DNA from: Firmicutes bacterium UBA5010
Lineage (GTDB): Bacteria; Bacillota; Clostridia; Tissierellales; Sedimentibacteraceae
Reading direction: 5' to 3'
DNA: 64,000 bases
Assembly: GCA_002396645.1 (NCBI GenBank)
Contig: DGYI01000044.1
Span: forward strand, 27,824-91,823
The position numbers were made by a program, and so were the translations under genes. The notes beneath the pieces were generated by a model. It had not been told where the DNA came from and searched no databases. It worked only from the letters and a program-made list of their open reading frames with translations. Position 1 is the stretch's first letter. Every line of letters starts with the position of its first letter. Positions 45,121 to 54,028 of the stretch are shown in pieces.

Positions 45121-46260
45121 TTATATCTCTCCTTTAATTTCTTCCAATATTTTTAAGGCATTATCGGTCATGCCAAGCTGACCGTAAACCTGTGAAAAGC
45201 ATATTACGCCTACCTCTACAGTATTGTGAGTCTTAAGGTTTGCCAAATACTTTATTTTATCCATGATGCTGTCCATAACCTTGTTTAATAAGCCGGCAGC
45301 TCTTAATTTATCCAGCATCTCATCCGTAGTCACGCTGTTTAAAATATGCTCTGTAATTTCCCTGTCCGCTCCGTAAAGAGCACTGTGTGCGGCAATAATT
45401 TCAGCCCTGCAATCTCCGTATTTTGAATGTGTATTAAACAATCCGCCCGCAAGCTTAACTATTTTCCCTATATGTCCTACCAAAAGTGTGCTCTTAAATC
45501 CAAGTTCCTCGGCATATTCCAAAGTATCTCCTATAAAATTACTGCATTTTACAGCTATATCAGCTATACCTCTAAAATCTTCCTTTAAAAAATCTTCCCC
45601 ATAGTTTCCGGGAGTTATCAAAAGGCACTTTTTATTTTCATTTAATCTTACACTAAGCTCTGCCTTTATAGTATCTACTATTGCGCTGTCACTCATCGGC
45701 TCTACTATACCGCTTGTTCCTATTATCGAAATGCCCCCAAGTATTCCGAGACGTGAGTTGTAGGTGCGTTTTGAAATTTCCTCACCTTGCGGCGCAGATA
45801 TAATTACGGAAAAACCGCCTTTATAATTATAATCATCCGCTACCGACATGAGTTCTTTTGTTATGGTCTGTCTTGGTGTTGAATTTATTGCGGCATTTCC
45901 TACAGGCTGATTTAGTCCGGGTTTTGTCACTCTTCCTATGCCCTTTCCTCCATCAATAATTATTTCGGGTTTATCTAAAAGCGAAACTTTAGCATATACA
46001 AGCATACCGTTAGTTACATCAGGATCATCTCCGCTGTCCTTTTTCACTGCACAGCTTACATAATCCTTTGCTATATCTATGTCTTCGATATCTAAATTTA
46101 TCTCTATACCTTTTGGCGTTATAAGATATAAAGAATCTACACTCCTTTGAGTTAAAAGCATAATAGCAGCTGCCTTGGCCGCTGCTGTAGCACAGGAGCC
46201 TGTAGTATATCCCATCCTGAGTCTTTTTCCGTCTTTGTTTATATACTCGTTTATCTTCAT
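45121..46260 (-). CDS. cbiD: Cobalt-precorrin-5B C1-methyltransferase
   Basis: 379 residues from ATG 46260, placed right after the cbiC stop (TAATATG); a frame to 46311 overlaps cbiC. The family N-terminus LRMGYTTGSCATAAAKAA is clear, and IGTSGIVEPMS and VGHIGKIVKLAGG are further CbiD blocks. It methylates C1 in the anaerobic route. Confidence 0.95.
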   Translation of the reverse strand: MKINEYINKDGKRLRMGYTTGSCATAAAKAAAIMLLTQRSVDSLYLITPKGIEINLDIEDIDIAKDYVSCAVKKDSGDDPDVTNGMLVYAKVSLLDKPEIIIDGGKGIGRVTKPGLNQPVGNAAINSTPRQTITKELMSVADDYNYKGGFSVIISAPQGEEISKRTYNSRLGILGGISIIGTSGIVEPMSDSAIVDTIKAELSVRLNENKKCLLITPGNYGEDFLKEDFRGIADIAVKCSNFIGDTLEYAEELGFKSTLLVGHIGKIVKLAGGLFNTHSKYGDCRAEIIAAHSALYGADREITEHILNSVTTDEMLDKLRAAGLLNKVMDSIMDKIKYLANLKTHNTVEVGVICFSQVYGQLGMTDNALKILEEIKGEI

Positions 46261-46261
46261 A

Positions 46262-46882
46262 TTATCTTTTAATCTGATAAAGCATTGCGTTGCATATTGC
46301 CGCAGCGACATTGCTTCCGCCTTTTCGTCCTGCTGCCACTATAAAGTCTGTCTGTGATGACATTATAAGCTCCTTTGATTCAACTACATTAACAAATCCA
46401 ACGGGTACGCCAATGATTAACACCGGATTTATTTTTCCTTCATCTATCAGTTCTTTCAGTCTTATAAGTGCTGTAGGTGCATTGCCTATAGCAAAAATAC
46501 AAGGTTTTTCAAGTCTTGCTGCCTTTTCCATAGATACAACGGCTCTTGTTACGCCTCTTTTACTCGCCTCCTCAGCTACATCTTCATCGCTCATAAAGCA
46601 ATGAACTTCTCCTCCGAGCTGCGACAGTATCGTCTTGTTTATACCCGATTTAGCCATTTGTGTATCTGTTACGATATCACAGCCGTTTTTTAAAGCGTCT
46701 ATAGCTTTTGAAACTGCATTGTCGGAAAATTTCAAATTATTTACATAATCAAAATCTGCACTGGTGTGTATAACTCTCTTTATAACGAGTTCATTTTCTT
46801 TCGGAAGAACTATATCACCAAGTTCCTCACTTATAATTTCAAAGCTTCTTTTTTCTATATCCATAGGTTTTATATCTATCAT
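46262..46882 (-). CDS. cbiC: Cobalt-precorrin-8 methylmutase
   Basis: 206 residues. The motifs are KRVIHTSADFDYV (catalytic histidine), GCDIVTDTQMAKSGI and GVPVGFVNVVESKE with the terminal GRKGGSNVAAAICNA. It shifts the methyl group from C11 to C12 to give cobyrinate. The start has GGAGG and overlaps the end of the amidation gene. Confidence 0.96.
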   Translation of the reverse strand: MIDIKPMDIEKRSFEIISEELGDIVLPKENELVIKRVIHTSADFDYVNNLKFSDNAVSKAIDALKNGCDIVTDTQMAKSGINKTILSQLGGEVHCFMSDEDVAEEASKRGVTRAVVSMEKAARLEKPCIFAIGNAPTALIRLKELIDEGKINPVLIIGVPVGFVNVVESKELIMSSQTDFIVAAGRKGGSNVAAAICNAMLYQIKR

Positions 46883-48270
46883 TTCTCGCTTTGTATCCTC
46901 CTTTGTACAACTGTCTTTTTATTTTCTTCACATTTTTTATAAAAATTTTCTGCAAATTCAAGATTTGAATAAAAATGCAGATGCGGATATCCTGCGTATA
47001 AATTATCTGTCGCTATAACGCAATCCCACGATTTTCCGTTTCCTTTAACAGCAGTATATGAGCTTCCGCAGTGTGTCGAGTCATAGTAGTGAAATTCATG
47101 CGCTTTTATGCTTTCACCCTTTTTACACAGCATATTGTCTTCATTAGCTATCAGGCTTATATAACCGAATCTTGAGAGCTTTTTTGTATTTATCGCTTCG
47201 CCTTGTAAAAATCCAAGCATTTTACTGCCTTCAATAGCATTTGACAAATACATAAATCCTCCGCATTCTGATATGCAAGGGGTTTTGTTTTCAAGCGCAG
47301 TTCTTATGGAATCCAGCATACTATGATTAGATGAAAGTTCTTTGAGATAAAGCTCAGGATATCCTCCTCCTATGTACAAGCCGTCAATATCACCGGGAAG
47401 TTCTTTATCATTTACAGGGCTGAAATAAACAAGTTCTGCTCCCATTTCCTCCAAAAGCTCTATATTATCTCTGTAATAAAAGCAAAATGCTCTATCATAA
47501 GCAACAGCAATTTTTATTTTATTGTCATGAAGCTTGATTTCCGGTCTTTTAAAATTAATAGCTGCTGCATTGTTTGCAATTTTAATTATTTTATCTATAT
47601 CTACAGTTTCTTCGGCTATATCAGCCAAATCATTGAGTTTTTTTCTTATATCCTTTATTTCATCCGAGGTCACAAGACCAAGGTGTCTGCTGCCAAATAT
47701 CAAGTCATCAGGTAATTTAGGCAGATATCCGAGCACCTTAATATTGCCGTTAAATTCATTTTCTATTGATGTCTTAACAGCCTCGTATGTAGTCTTGCTG
47801 ATATTGTTCAGTATTACTCCGACTATATTTGAATCGCTTCTATACTCAACAAAGCCTTTAATCAAGGCTATTGCAGAGTTAGCCATTCCTTTGCAGTTTA
47901 CGGTCAAAACAACTGATGTATCGGTTATTTTAGCTAAATCATAGCTGGAAGCCTTAGTCGTATTAAGGTTTTGTCCGTCGTAAAATCCCATTACCCCTTC
48001 AATAATAGAAATTTCACAATTAGAGCTGTTTTTATCTAATAAATACTTGATTAAATTATCGTCACAAAAGAAAGCGTCCAGATTTGAGCTTTTGACTCCT
48101 ATGATTTCTCCGTGAAACATGGGGTCTATATAGTCAGGTCCGCACTTAAAGGAAGCTGTTTTTATACCTCTGTTTACCAATGCCTGCAATAAGGCACAGG
48201 TAATTGTTGTTTTCCCGCAGCCGCTTGAAGTTCCTGCTATGAGTATTCTGGGTGTATTTTTATTTTCCAT
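46879..48270 (-). CDS. cbiA: Cobyrinate a,c-diamide synthase
   Basis: 463 residues (also called CobB). The N-terminal ATP-binding domain has AGTSSGCGKTTITCALL. The C-terminal class-I glutamine amidotransferase domain has PGDIDGLYIGGGYPE and the catalytic ISECGGFMYL. It amidates side chains a and c using ATP and glutamine. The start overlaps the end of the transporter ATPase by 11 bases. Confidence 0.95.
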   Translation of the reverse strand: MENKNTPRILIAGTSSGCGKTTITCALLQALVNRGIKTASFKCGPDYIDPMFHGEIIGVKSSNLDAFFCDDNLIKYLLDKNSSNCEISIIEGVMGFYDGQNLNTTKASSYDLAKITDTSVVLTVNCKGMANSAIALIKGFVEYRSDSNIVGVILNNISKTTYEAVKTSIENEFNGNIKVLGYLPKLPDDLIFGSRHLGLVTSDEIKDIRKKLNDLADIAEETVDIDKIIKIANNAAAINFKRPEIKLHDNKIKIAVAYDRAFCFYYRDNIELLEEMGAELVYFSPVNDKELPGDIDGLYIGGGYPELYLKELSSNHSMLDSIRTALENKTPCISECGGFMYLSNAIEGSKMLGFLQGEAINTKKLSRFGYISLIANEDNMLCKKGESIKAHEFHYYDSTHCGSSYTAVKGNGKSWDCVIATDNLYAGYPHLHFYSNLEFAENFYKKCEENKKTVVQRRIQSEK

Positions 48271-49399
48271 TTAATAAACTCACCGCCTTTTGGAGATTTT
48301 TATATACCGGAATTTGGTTTTCTTCTGCAGTTTTAATAATTTGCTCATTATATTCGTTAAATTTACCTATGCAGACACCTGAATCAATAACAGCCTTATA
48401 TCCGCATATTTGTCTTTTTACTTCTTCTATTAATTCATCTGATACAGGGTTAAAGGCAGAACTTGAATATACCTTTCCGGAAAGTGCCTTTGCAACTTGA
48501 TAGTCAACGTCATTTTCATATAAAATACCTGTATCAAAGGCTATTCCTAGCTTTTGAAGCTCACGGTAGATTGGTGTTCCGCATCCTGCTCCCGCTATTA
48601 CAAAAGCTTCTGATTCCCCTAAAGTTTTTTTAAGCTCAACGCTGCCGAATATCATATTGTATGAGCCTTCGCTTATGCTGTAAAGCTCATTTATAATCTC
48701 TTCTTTGAAAATCTCACCCGGAGTTCCGAATCTTGATATTGTATCTCCCTTTACACACATAACCTTATCGGATATTTTAGGTGCCAAATCAATTTCATGC
48801 AAAGACATAACTACTGTTATATTCTTTTCTCTGGACATTTTACGCAGAATTTCAAGAAGTTCAATCTTATGTCTTATATCAAGAAATGAGGTCGGCTCAT
48901 CCAGGATGATAATTTCAGGCTCCTGACATATAGCTCTGGCAAGCATGATTCTCTGACGCTGGCCGTCACTGATAGCCGAAAATTCACGTTCTGCCAGATC
49001 AACAGCGTGTACCTTTTCAAGAGAATCATAAATTACCTCATGGTCGTGCTTTGTCAGCTTACCAAAATAATTGGTATAAGGATATCTCCCGGAAGCAACC
49101 ACATCATAGCAATTCATCATTTCAGGCTTGATTTTTTCGGTAAGAACAACTGATATTTTAGTTGCTGTCTCTTTGTTTGACATCTCGTTTAAATTTTTCT
49201 TATCTATATACACCACTCCCGAAATCATGGAAAGATGCTTGGTAATGCTCTTTAGAATTGTTGATTTTCCTGAGCCGTTAGGACCTATTAAAGTTAAAAT
49301 TTCGCCTTTTTCTATACCTATATTTATATCTGATATGAGCGGCTTATTGTCATAGCCGACACAAAGGTCTTCGGTTTTTAAAAAATATTTATCTGTCAA
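48260..49399 (-). CDS. btuD: Corrinoid/iron-chelate ABC transporter ATPase with extra C-terminal domain
   Basis: 379 residues from a TTG at 49399 after AGGAGGGTG; a frame reaching 49549 only overlaps the permease gene. The ATPase part (about 1-255) has Walker A GPNGSGKST, signature ISDGQRQR and Walker B IIILDEPTSFLD. About 120 further residues follow, with EAFVIAGAGCGTPIYRELQKLGIAF and a VIDSGVCIGKFNEYNEQI segment, which are not part of a normal BtuD/FecE subunit. That extension has a Rossmann-like look and its role is unknown. It works with btuC and btuF to import corrinoids. Confidence 0.9.
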   Translation of the reverse strand: MTDKYFLKTEDLCVGYDNKPLISDINIGIEKGEILTLIGPNGSGKSTILKSITKHLSMISGVVYIDKKNLNEMSNKETATKISVVLTEKIKPEMMNCYDVVASGRYPYTNYFGKLTKHDHEVIYDSLEKVHAVDLAEREFSAISDGQRQRIMLARAICQEPEIIILDEPTSFLDIRHKIELLEILRKMSREKNITVVMSLHEIDLAPKISDKVMCVKGDTISRFGTPGEIFKEEIINELYSISEGSYNMIFGSVELKKTLGESEAFVIAGAGCGTPIYRELQKLGIAFDTGILYENDVDYQVAKALSGKVYSSSAFNPVSDELIEEVKRQICGYKAVIDSGVCIGKFNEYNEQIIKTAEENQIPVYKNLQKAVSLLNGK

Positions 49400-49404
49400 A
49401 TTGA

Positions 49405-50433
49405 TTACACCCTCCTTTGCTTGCTCACCATTAGCCAAATAACAATAGGAGCTCCGAAAATAGCCGTAACTGTACCGATTGCCATTTCGGTAGGTGAAAA
49501 CGCCGTTCTTGCTATCAAGTCGCAGAACATGCAAAATACCGCTCCGCATAAAAATGATGCGGGGATAATAACTATTGGCTTTGCGGTTTTTAAAAGCAGT
49601 TTTGTAATATGAGGAACAGCTATTCCCACAAATGAGATAGGCCCCGCAAATGCAGTAACGCTGGCTGAAAGTAAGCTGGATAGAGTTATCAGCGCCATTC
49701 TTAAAAATTTAATATTTATTCCCATGCTCTTGGCATAACCTTCCCCAAGTTGGTATGCGCCGATTGGCTTCGATATTAAAAATGTAGCGGTAAGTGAGGC
49801 AAATACTACTATAGAGGCTACCTTGAGACTTTCCCAATTCATTCCCGAAAAACTTCCCATAGACCAATAGGTTAGATTTGCAACATCTGTTTCCTTTGCA
49901 AAGGTTATAAAAAAATCAGTAATGGCAGAGCAAATATTTCCTATCATAATTCCGACTACTAAAAGCATTGCCATATTGCCGACCTTTTTTGCGAAAAGAA
50001 GAACAAAGCCCATGGATAAGAGCGAGCCGAGAAACGATGCAGCAACAATTGTGGTTAAAGACACGGTATTTACATACTTAAGCATAACAATCATGACAAA
50101 TCCTACAAACATTTTAGCACCGGAAGATATGCCCAGAACAAAGGGCCCGGCTATAGGATTTCTGAAAAAGGTTTGAAGCATAAAGCCTGAAACGGATAAG
50201 GCCCCGCCTAAAACTGCTGCTCCTAAAAGTCTCGGGAGTCTTATTTTCCATATTATATTGCTTGCGGTAGAGCCCGGCTCTGCCTTTAAGAATATTATCC
50301 TTGCAATTTCAATCGGACTTATATTTACACTTCCTGTATTTACATTCATTACTACTGCTGCGCAAAATAAAATTAACAGTAAAATAAAAACCATCTGATA
50401 GCGTATTATTGATTTATTCACTAAGGTTCTCAT
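49405..50433 (-). CDS. btuC: Corrinoid/iron-chelate ABC permease (BtuC/FecCD family)
   Basis: 342 residues with about ten membrane helices and the family blocks RLPRLLGAAVLGGALSVSG, NPIAGPFVLGISSGA and GPISFVGIAVPHI. Start ATG 50433 follows GGAGGAGAAA. Its position in a cobalamin-riboswitch operon makes corrinoid the likely substrate. Confidence 0.92.
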   Translation of the reverse strand: MRTLVNKSIIRYQMVFILLLILFCAAVVMNVNTGSVNISPIEIARIIFLKAEPGSTASNIIWKIRLPRLLGAAVLGGALSVSGFMLQTFFRNPIAGPFVLGISSGAKMFVGFVMIVMLKYVNTVSLTTIVAASFLGSLLSMGFVLLFAKKVGNMAMLLVVGIMIGNICSAITDFFITFAKETDVANLTYWSMGSFSGMNWESLKVASIVVFASLTATFLISKPIGAYQLGEGYAKSMGINIKFLRMALITLSSLLSASVTAFAGPISFVGIAVPHITKLLLKTAKPIVIIPASFLCGAVFCMFCDLIARTAFSPTEMAIGTVTAIFGAPIVIWLMVSKQRRV

Positions 50434-50446
50434 TTTCTCCTCCTTT

Positions 50447-50501
50447 CATGCCACGTAGTGGCATCATAAAATAGAATAGTGTGAAGTGTTTTTTTCACAC
50501 T
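50447..50501 (-). repeat. Dispersed operon-internal repeat, family 1 (copy C)
   Basis: In gene sense: hairpin GTGTGAAAAAAACACTTCACAC, CTATTCTATTTTATGATGCCAC, then GTGGCAT just before the ribosome site of btuC. It is the shortest copy with an intact second stem. Confidence 0.7.
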
Positions 50502-50583
50502 GCCTTCATACTATTTATTTGCACAAATGCTAACAGATATATTTACATATCTGTTAGCATCTGCACATGGAGTTGATATATAA

Positions 50584-51798
50584 TTATTTTAATCTTACTA
50601 AGTGTTGGAATGCATCTACAGTTGGGTCTTCCAGCGTAAGCATGTCATTCATATCTTTTATCATATTTCCCAGCGTATCCGAAATTTGGAAGTAATCCGG
50701 AGTTGTACACCATACGTTTCCATCTTTTACAGCTTTAAAGTCTGTAAACAATTCATTTTTAGAAAGGAAGTCATTCAAATTATCAGGTTTTCCGCCCAAT
50801 GACCATATGTAAATTATATAGTCTGCATCCTTGGCTTTGCTGTAGAATTCTTCAAATTCCATTTTTTCTGTACCTGATTTATCAGGGTTCATATCTGCAA
50901 AAATATATTTTCCGCCTGCAAGTTCAAGCATTTTAGCCATATAGTCTCCGCCCTGACGAACATGTAAAGATCCTTTTGATGTTATGTAGAACATTACAAC
51001 GCTTTTATCCGCCACTTTGGCAGTATCAAGGTTAGTCACATAAGCAAGCTGTTTTTCAAATACTTCATCTGCTTTATCCTCACAGTCAAACAGTGCTCCG
51101 TAAAGTTTAACCCATTCAACTCTCGCTAAAGGATGCATTTCATCAGAAGCCTTGTCTAATATATAAGGAATTTTAAGCTCTTTTAGTTTTTCCGCAACTT
51201 CAGGGGTACTGTTCAGCATACCTGTAAATATAGCAAACGGAGGATTATAAGTAGTTATTATTTCATAATCAGGAGCCTTATATGAACCTACATAAGCTAT
51301 CTCTGATTTGTCCATTTTCTCAACAATTTCATCTATATACCACTCATCACGGTCGTTTGTTGTAGTGGTAACTCTGTCCAGCATACCGATTGATGTTATA
51401 AGTGACATTGTAGGTGTGGATGATACCAGCATGTTTTGTACAGGCATCTTTAAAACTATAACATTATTGCCGATATCAGCAGGAACGCTCATGCCTTCGG
51501 GAACAGTCAAAACTTCGCTTCCGTCGTTTGTCTTTATTATCTTGTATCCGCCTTTATAATAATCAACAGAAAATGCCTGAGCATATTTCAATTCTAAAGA
51601 ATGGTCAAATACAAGCTTTCCGTCATAATTTTCCTCATCATCTTTATTTTCGTTATTATTATTTGATACTTCTTTTTGAGAATCATCATTTACCTTATTA
51701 TCCGCATCTGAGCCAGGCTTGGAACAAGCTGTTATCATGGCAACAGACATTATAATAATTAATAAGAGTGAAGCCAGTTTTAAATAATTTCTTTTCAT
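50584..51798 (-). CDS. btuF: Corrinoid-binding lipoprotein (BtuF/FhuD-like periplasmic-binding fold)
   Basis: 404 residues. The signal peptide ends in lipobox AMITAC (Cys25), followed by an Asn/Asp/Glu-rich linker and a class III binding-protein fold (a VGSYKAPDYEIITTYNPP block and FADMNPDKSGTEKMEFEEFY). It is the first gene after the cobalamin riboswitch. It would capture corrinoids on the outer face and deliver them to BtuCD. Confidence 0.9.
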   Translation of the reverse strand: MKRNYLKLASLLLIIIMSVAMITACSKPGSDADNKVNDDSQKEVSNNNNENKDDEENYDGKLVFDHSLELKYAQAFSVDYYKGGYKIIKTNDGSEVLTVPEGMSVPADIGNNVIVLKMPVQNMLVSSTPTMSLITSIGMLDRVTTTTNDRDEWYIDEIVEKMDKSEIAYVGSYKAPDYEIITTYNPPFAIFTGMLNSTPEVAEKLKELKIPYILDKASDEMHPLARVEWVKLYGALFDCEDKADEVFEKQLAYVTNLDTAKVADKSVVMFYITSKGSLHVRQGGDYMAKMLELAGGKYIFADMNPDKSGTEKMEFEEFYSKAKDADYIIYIWSLGGKPDNLNDFLSKNELFTDFKAVKDGNVWCTTPDYFQISDTLGNMIKDMNDMLTLEDPTVDAFQHLVRLK

Positions 51799-51942
51799 TT
51801 TATTTTTCTCCTTTTAGTATGTCGCAGTTACAATTGTGAGTTTTCTGTTTGCTTTGTAGATGGGTCAAGTATATGATAGCTTCGGAAGAATAAAAGCGAA
51901 GCAAGTTTCGCTATATATAATAGTAAAGTTCTCTGCTATTAT

Positions 51943-51979
51943 ATAAAAAAAAGCTCTCATTTCAAGGAAATAAGAGCTT
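51943..51979 (-). terminator. Terminator in the expression platform of cobalamin riboswitch 2
   Basis: Reading leftward, AAGCTCTTATTTC pairs with GAAATGAGAGCTT over a three-base loop, followed by eight U. Downstream, two more hairpins follow (TATATAATAG with CTATTATATA at 51914-51945, and AGCGAA with TTCGCT near 51895-51912) before the btuF ribosome site. Confidence 0.88.
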
Positions 51980-52049
51980 GTCAATCACTATCTGTTCAGC
52001 TTACTGTCATATAAGCCAAATAAACGGACCTTTCTTCCCTCTTCCCGGA

Positions 52050-52340
52050 ATACTTAAAACCGATAAAACATGGTAGGTCTCCTGACTTATGATATAGACA
52101 GTTAATGCCGTCAAACAACTAAAAGTTGTTAAACAGCTAAATCTGTCGTTGAAAAGACGCCTTCTCAGATATGTATAACCCAATGGCATAGTGTCTTTTC
52201 ATTCATCAAATACAGTAGTGGGAGCTGCTTCGGAATCTCACCGAATTCCCTGTTAATTTTCAAAGCTGATTAACTTTGAAAAACCACATTCCTGCGTTAT
52301 TTAGTTTTTGCAATAATAGTCTCGTAGACTATTAAAATAT
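52050..52340 (-). promoter_or_regulatory. Cobalamin riboswitch 2
   Basis: The minus strand has the B12 box AGTCAGGAGACCTACC (52072-52087), an ATGCCATTGGG segment near 52185 in place of the usual GCCACTG, and several long helices, followed by the terminator at 51943. It should repress the btuFCD-cbi operon when cobalamin is abundant. Boundaries are approximate. Confidence 0.92.
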
Positions 52341-52365
52341 CCTTCGGACATTTTAGTACGAATAT

Positions 52366-52394
52366 AATATATCATACTGATTTTTATATGTCAA
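52366..52394 (-). promoter_or_regulatory. Sigma-A promoter of the btu-cbi operon
   Basis: Reading leftward there is TTGACA (52389-52394), 17 bases and TATATT (52366-52371), just ahead of cobalamin riboswitch 2. Confidence 0.8.
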
Positions 52395-52409
52395 TAATCT
52401 ATACTCCTT

Positions 52410-53750
52410 TTACTCATTAGTATTATCGGGAAGTTCGGTGTCTGATGTGTATACTACCGCACTTTCCAGTCTGCGTTCTTTAATCTTTGTAACCTTAATT
52501 GTCAACCCGTATTCTTCAAGCTCAGGTGTGCTGCCCTCGCTCGGAATACTTCCTAACAGACCGAAAACCATTCCGCCGAAGGTATCATATTCCTCATCGG
52601 GAAGCAATACACCAAGCTGCTTTGACACCTCATATAAGGGTGCGGTACCTTGAATACGCCAAGTTTGCGAATCTATGCGCTCAATCAGCGGTGTTTCCGG
52701 AGGCATGGATATATCATCTTCAAGGTCGCCTACCAATTCTTCCAGCAAATCATTCATGGTAATGATGCCGCTCATTCCGCCGTATTCATCTACAACAACG
52801 GCAAAATGATTTCTGGATTTTTTCATATTGCGGAAAAGCACATCTGCTCTTACTGTTTCAGTAATAAAGTGGGCAGGCTGCACTGCATTTTTCATTACCT
52901 TATCTCTGGACTTATTTTTAAGTCTGAAATAATCTTTTGCATATAAAACCCCGATAATATTATCCGGGCTGTCCGAACAGACAGGATAAATTGAATGTCT
53001 GCTTTCATTGATTGTTTGCTCCCATTGTTCATCGCTTTCATCCAGCCATAAGAGAGAAACCTCAGTACGATGAGTCATGATTTCATCGGCATAGGTATCA
53101 TCAAATTCAAATATGTTCTGAATCATATCCTGTTCGTCAGCTTGTATGGTACCCTGCTGTTTACCGGCATCCAAAATCATACGAATTTCCTCTTCTGCAT
53201 TTCCTTCATCCTCACTATTGGGATCGACTCCTAACAGTCGCAGTAAGCCATTGGTTGATACAGTGAAAAGCCAAACAGCCGGTGTAAATATTCTTGAAAC
53301 AGTATATATAAGTCCGGACATCCCAAGCGCAATCTGCTCAGCCTTTTTCATAGCAAGACGTTTTGGAATCAGTTCACCAAGAAGTACTGTAAAATATGTT
53401 AACAATATCGTAATAATCGCAACAGATAAGATGCTGATTATGGATGCAGGGATATTAATATTAAAGCCGGCAAACCACGCTACCAATCGGTATGAGAAGT
53501 TTTCTGTAGCGACAGCACTGCTCAAAAGGTTTACCAGAGTAATTCCAACCTGAATTGTCGCAAGAAATCCGGCGGGTTGTTCGGTTAGTTTCGTAAGTCG
53601 TAATGCACGCTTGTCGCCGGCAGCAGATAATTTTGCCAGCTTGTTATCATTCATAGTAATAACAGCAATCTCGGCGCAAGCAAAAATCGCATTAAAAAAT
53701 ATAAAAATAAGTTGGAGAAGAAATAACCATAACAAAGAACTATCGTTCAA
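52410..53750 (-). CDS. CNNM/CorC-family membrane protein (hemolysin-like) with CBS domains
   Basis: 446 residues: an N-terminal DUF21 membrane domain of about four helices (1-190), a CBS pair (about 210-335, starting YADEIMTHRTEVSLLW) and a C-terminal CorC/HlyC domain (ending before residue 435). Proteins of this build are linked to magnesium or other divalent-metal efflux. The older name hemolysin is not a proven function. The start is TTG 53750 after AGGAGGTTATTATT. A structured leader with a terminator precedes it, so metal-responsive control is plausible. Confidence 0.92.
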   Translation of the reverse strand: MNDSSLLWLFLLQLIFIFFNAIFACAEIAVITMNDNKLAKLSAAGDKRALRLTKLTEQPAGFLATIQVGITLVNLLSSAVATENFSYRLVAWFAGFNINIPASIISILSVAIITILLTYFTVLLGELIPKRLAMKKAEQIALGMSGLIYTVSRIFTPAVWLFTVSTNGLLRLLGVDPNSEDEGNAEEEIRMILDAGKQQGTIQADEQDMIQNIFEFDDTYADEIMTHRTEVSLLWLDESDEQWEQTINESRHSIYPVCSDSPDNIIGVLYAKDYFRLKNKSRDKVMKNAVQPAHFITETVRADVLFRNMKKSRNHFAVVVDEYGGMSGIITMNDLLEELVGDLEDDISMPPETPLIERIDSQTWRIQGTAPLYEVSKQLGVLLPDEEYDTFGGMVFGLLGSIPSEGSTPELEEYGLTIKVTKIKERRLESAVVYTSDTELPDNTNE

Positions 53751-53855
53751 AATAATAACCTCCTAGAATATTTAAGTTTATTATGCCTATATCAATGAAA
53801 ATATATCGCATTATTAATAGAAATACTTAATTAAACTTTAAAAATTTAAAGTAAT

Positions 53856-53905
53856 AAAAAAACACATAACAAACGAGACAATATACCATTGTCCTTCGCT
53901 ATGTG
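53856..53905 (-). terminator. Terminator of the CNNM leader
   Basis: Reading leftward, CACATA (53900-53905) and GACAAT (53888-53893) pair with ATTGTC (53877-53882) and TATGTG (53863-53868), followed by seven U. It lies about 105 bases before the start codon. Confidence 0.88.
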
Positions 53906-53978
53906 TAAGAGAAACATATCAGACGGCTCCGGTTCGGCGCCACTAGAGTCTTCCACTGTAACTTCACTCCCTTTAAGA
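53906..53978 (-). promoter_or_regulatory. Candidate riboswitch aptamer upstream of the CNNM gene
   Basis: Starting right at the predicted transcript 5' end, the leader reads TTAAAGGGAGTGAAGTTACA and continues with GTGGAAGAC and GCGCCGAACCGGAGCCGTC before the terminator. The GGGAGT start and the CCGAA loop recall the manganese-sensing yybP-ykoY leaders, but other consensus parts (such as the CAAGAC end) are missing. I cannot assign it to a known class. A Mg/Mn-responsive element fits the gene it controls. Confidence 0.5.
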
Positions 53979-53982
53979 AAAT

Positions 53983-54011
53983 ATTATATTAGATTTTTAA
54001 ATATAAGTCAA
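53983..54011 (-). promoter_or_regulatory. Sigma-A promoter of the CNNM gene
   Basis: Reading leftward there is TTGACT (54006-54011), 17 bases and TATAAT (53983-53988). The predicted start site coincides with the beginning of the conserved leader. Confidence 0.82.
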
Positions 54012-54028
54012 GATTTCAGTATTATTAT

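Noticed and set aside
49400..49549. Fifty-residue extension at the start of the BtuD-like ATPase
   Set aside because: It overlaps the end of btuC in another frame and has no ribosome site. TTG 49399 follows AGGAGG.
52410..53750. Hemolysin toxin
   Set aside because: The name is historical. The domain order is that of CNNM/CorC metal-handling membrane proteins.
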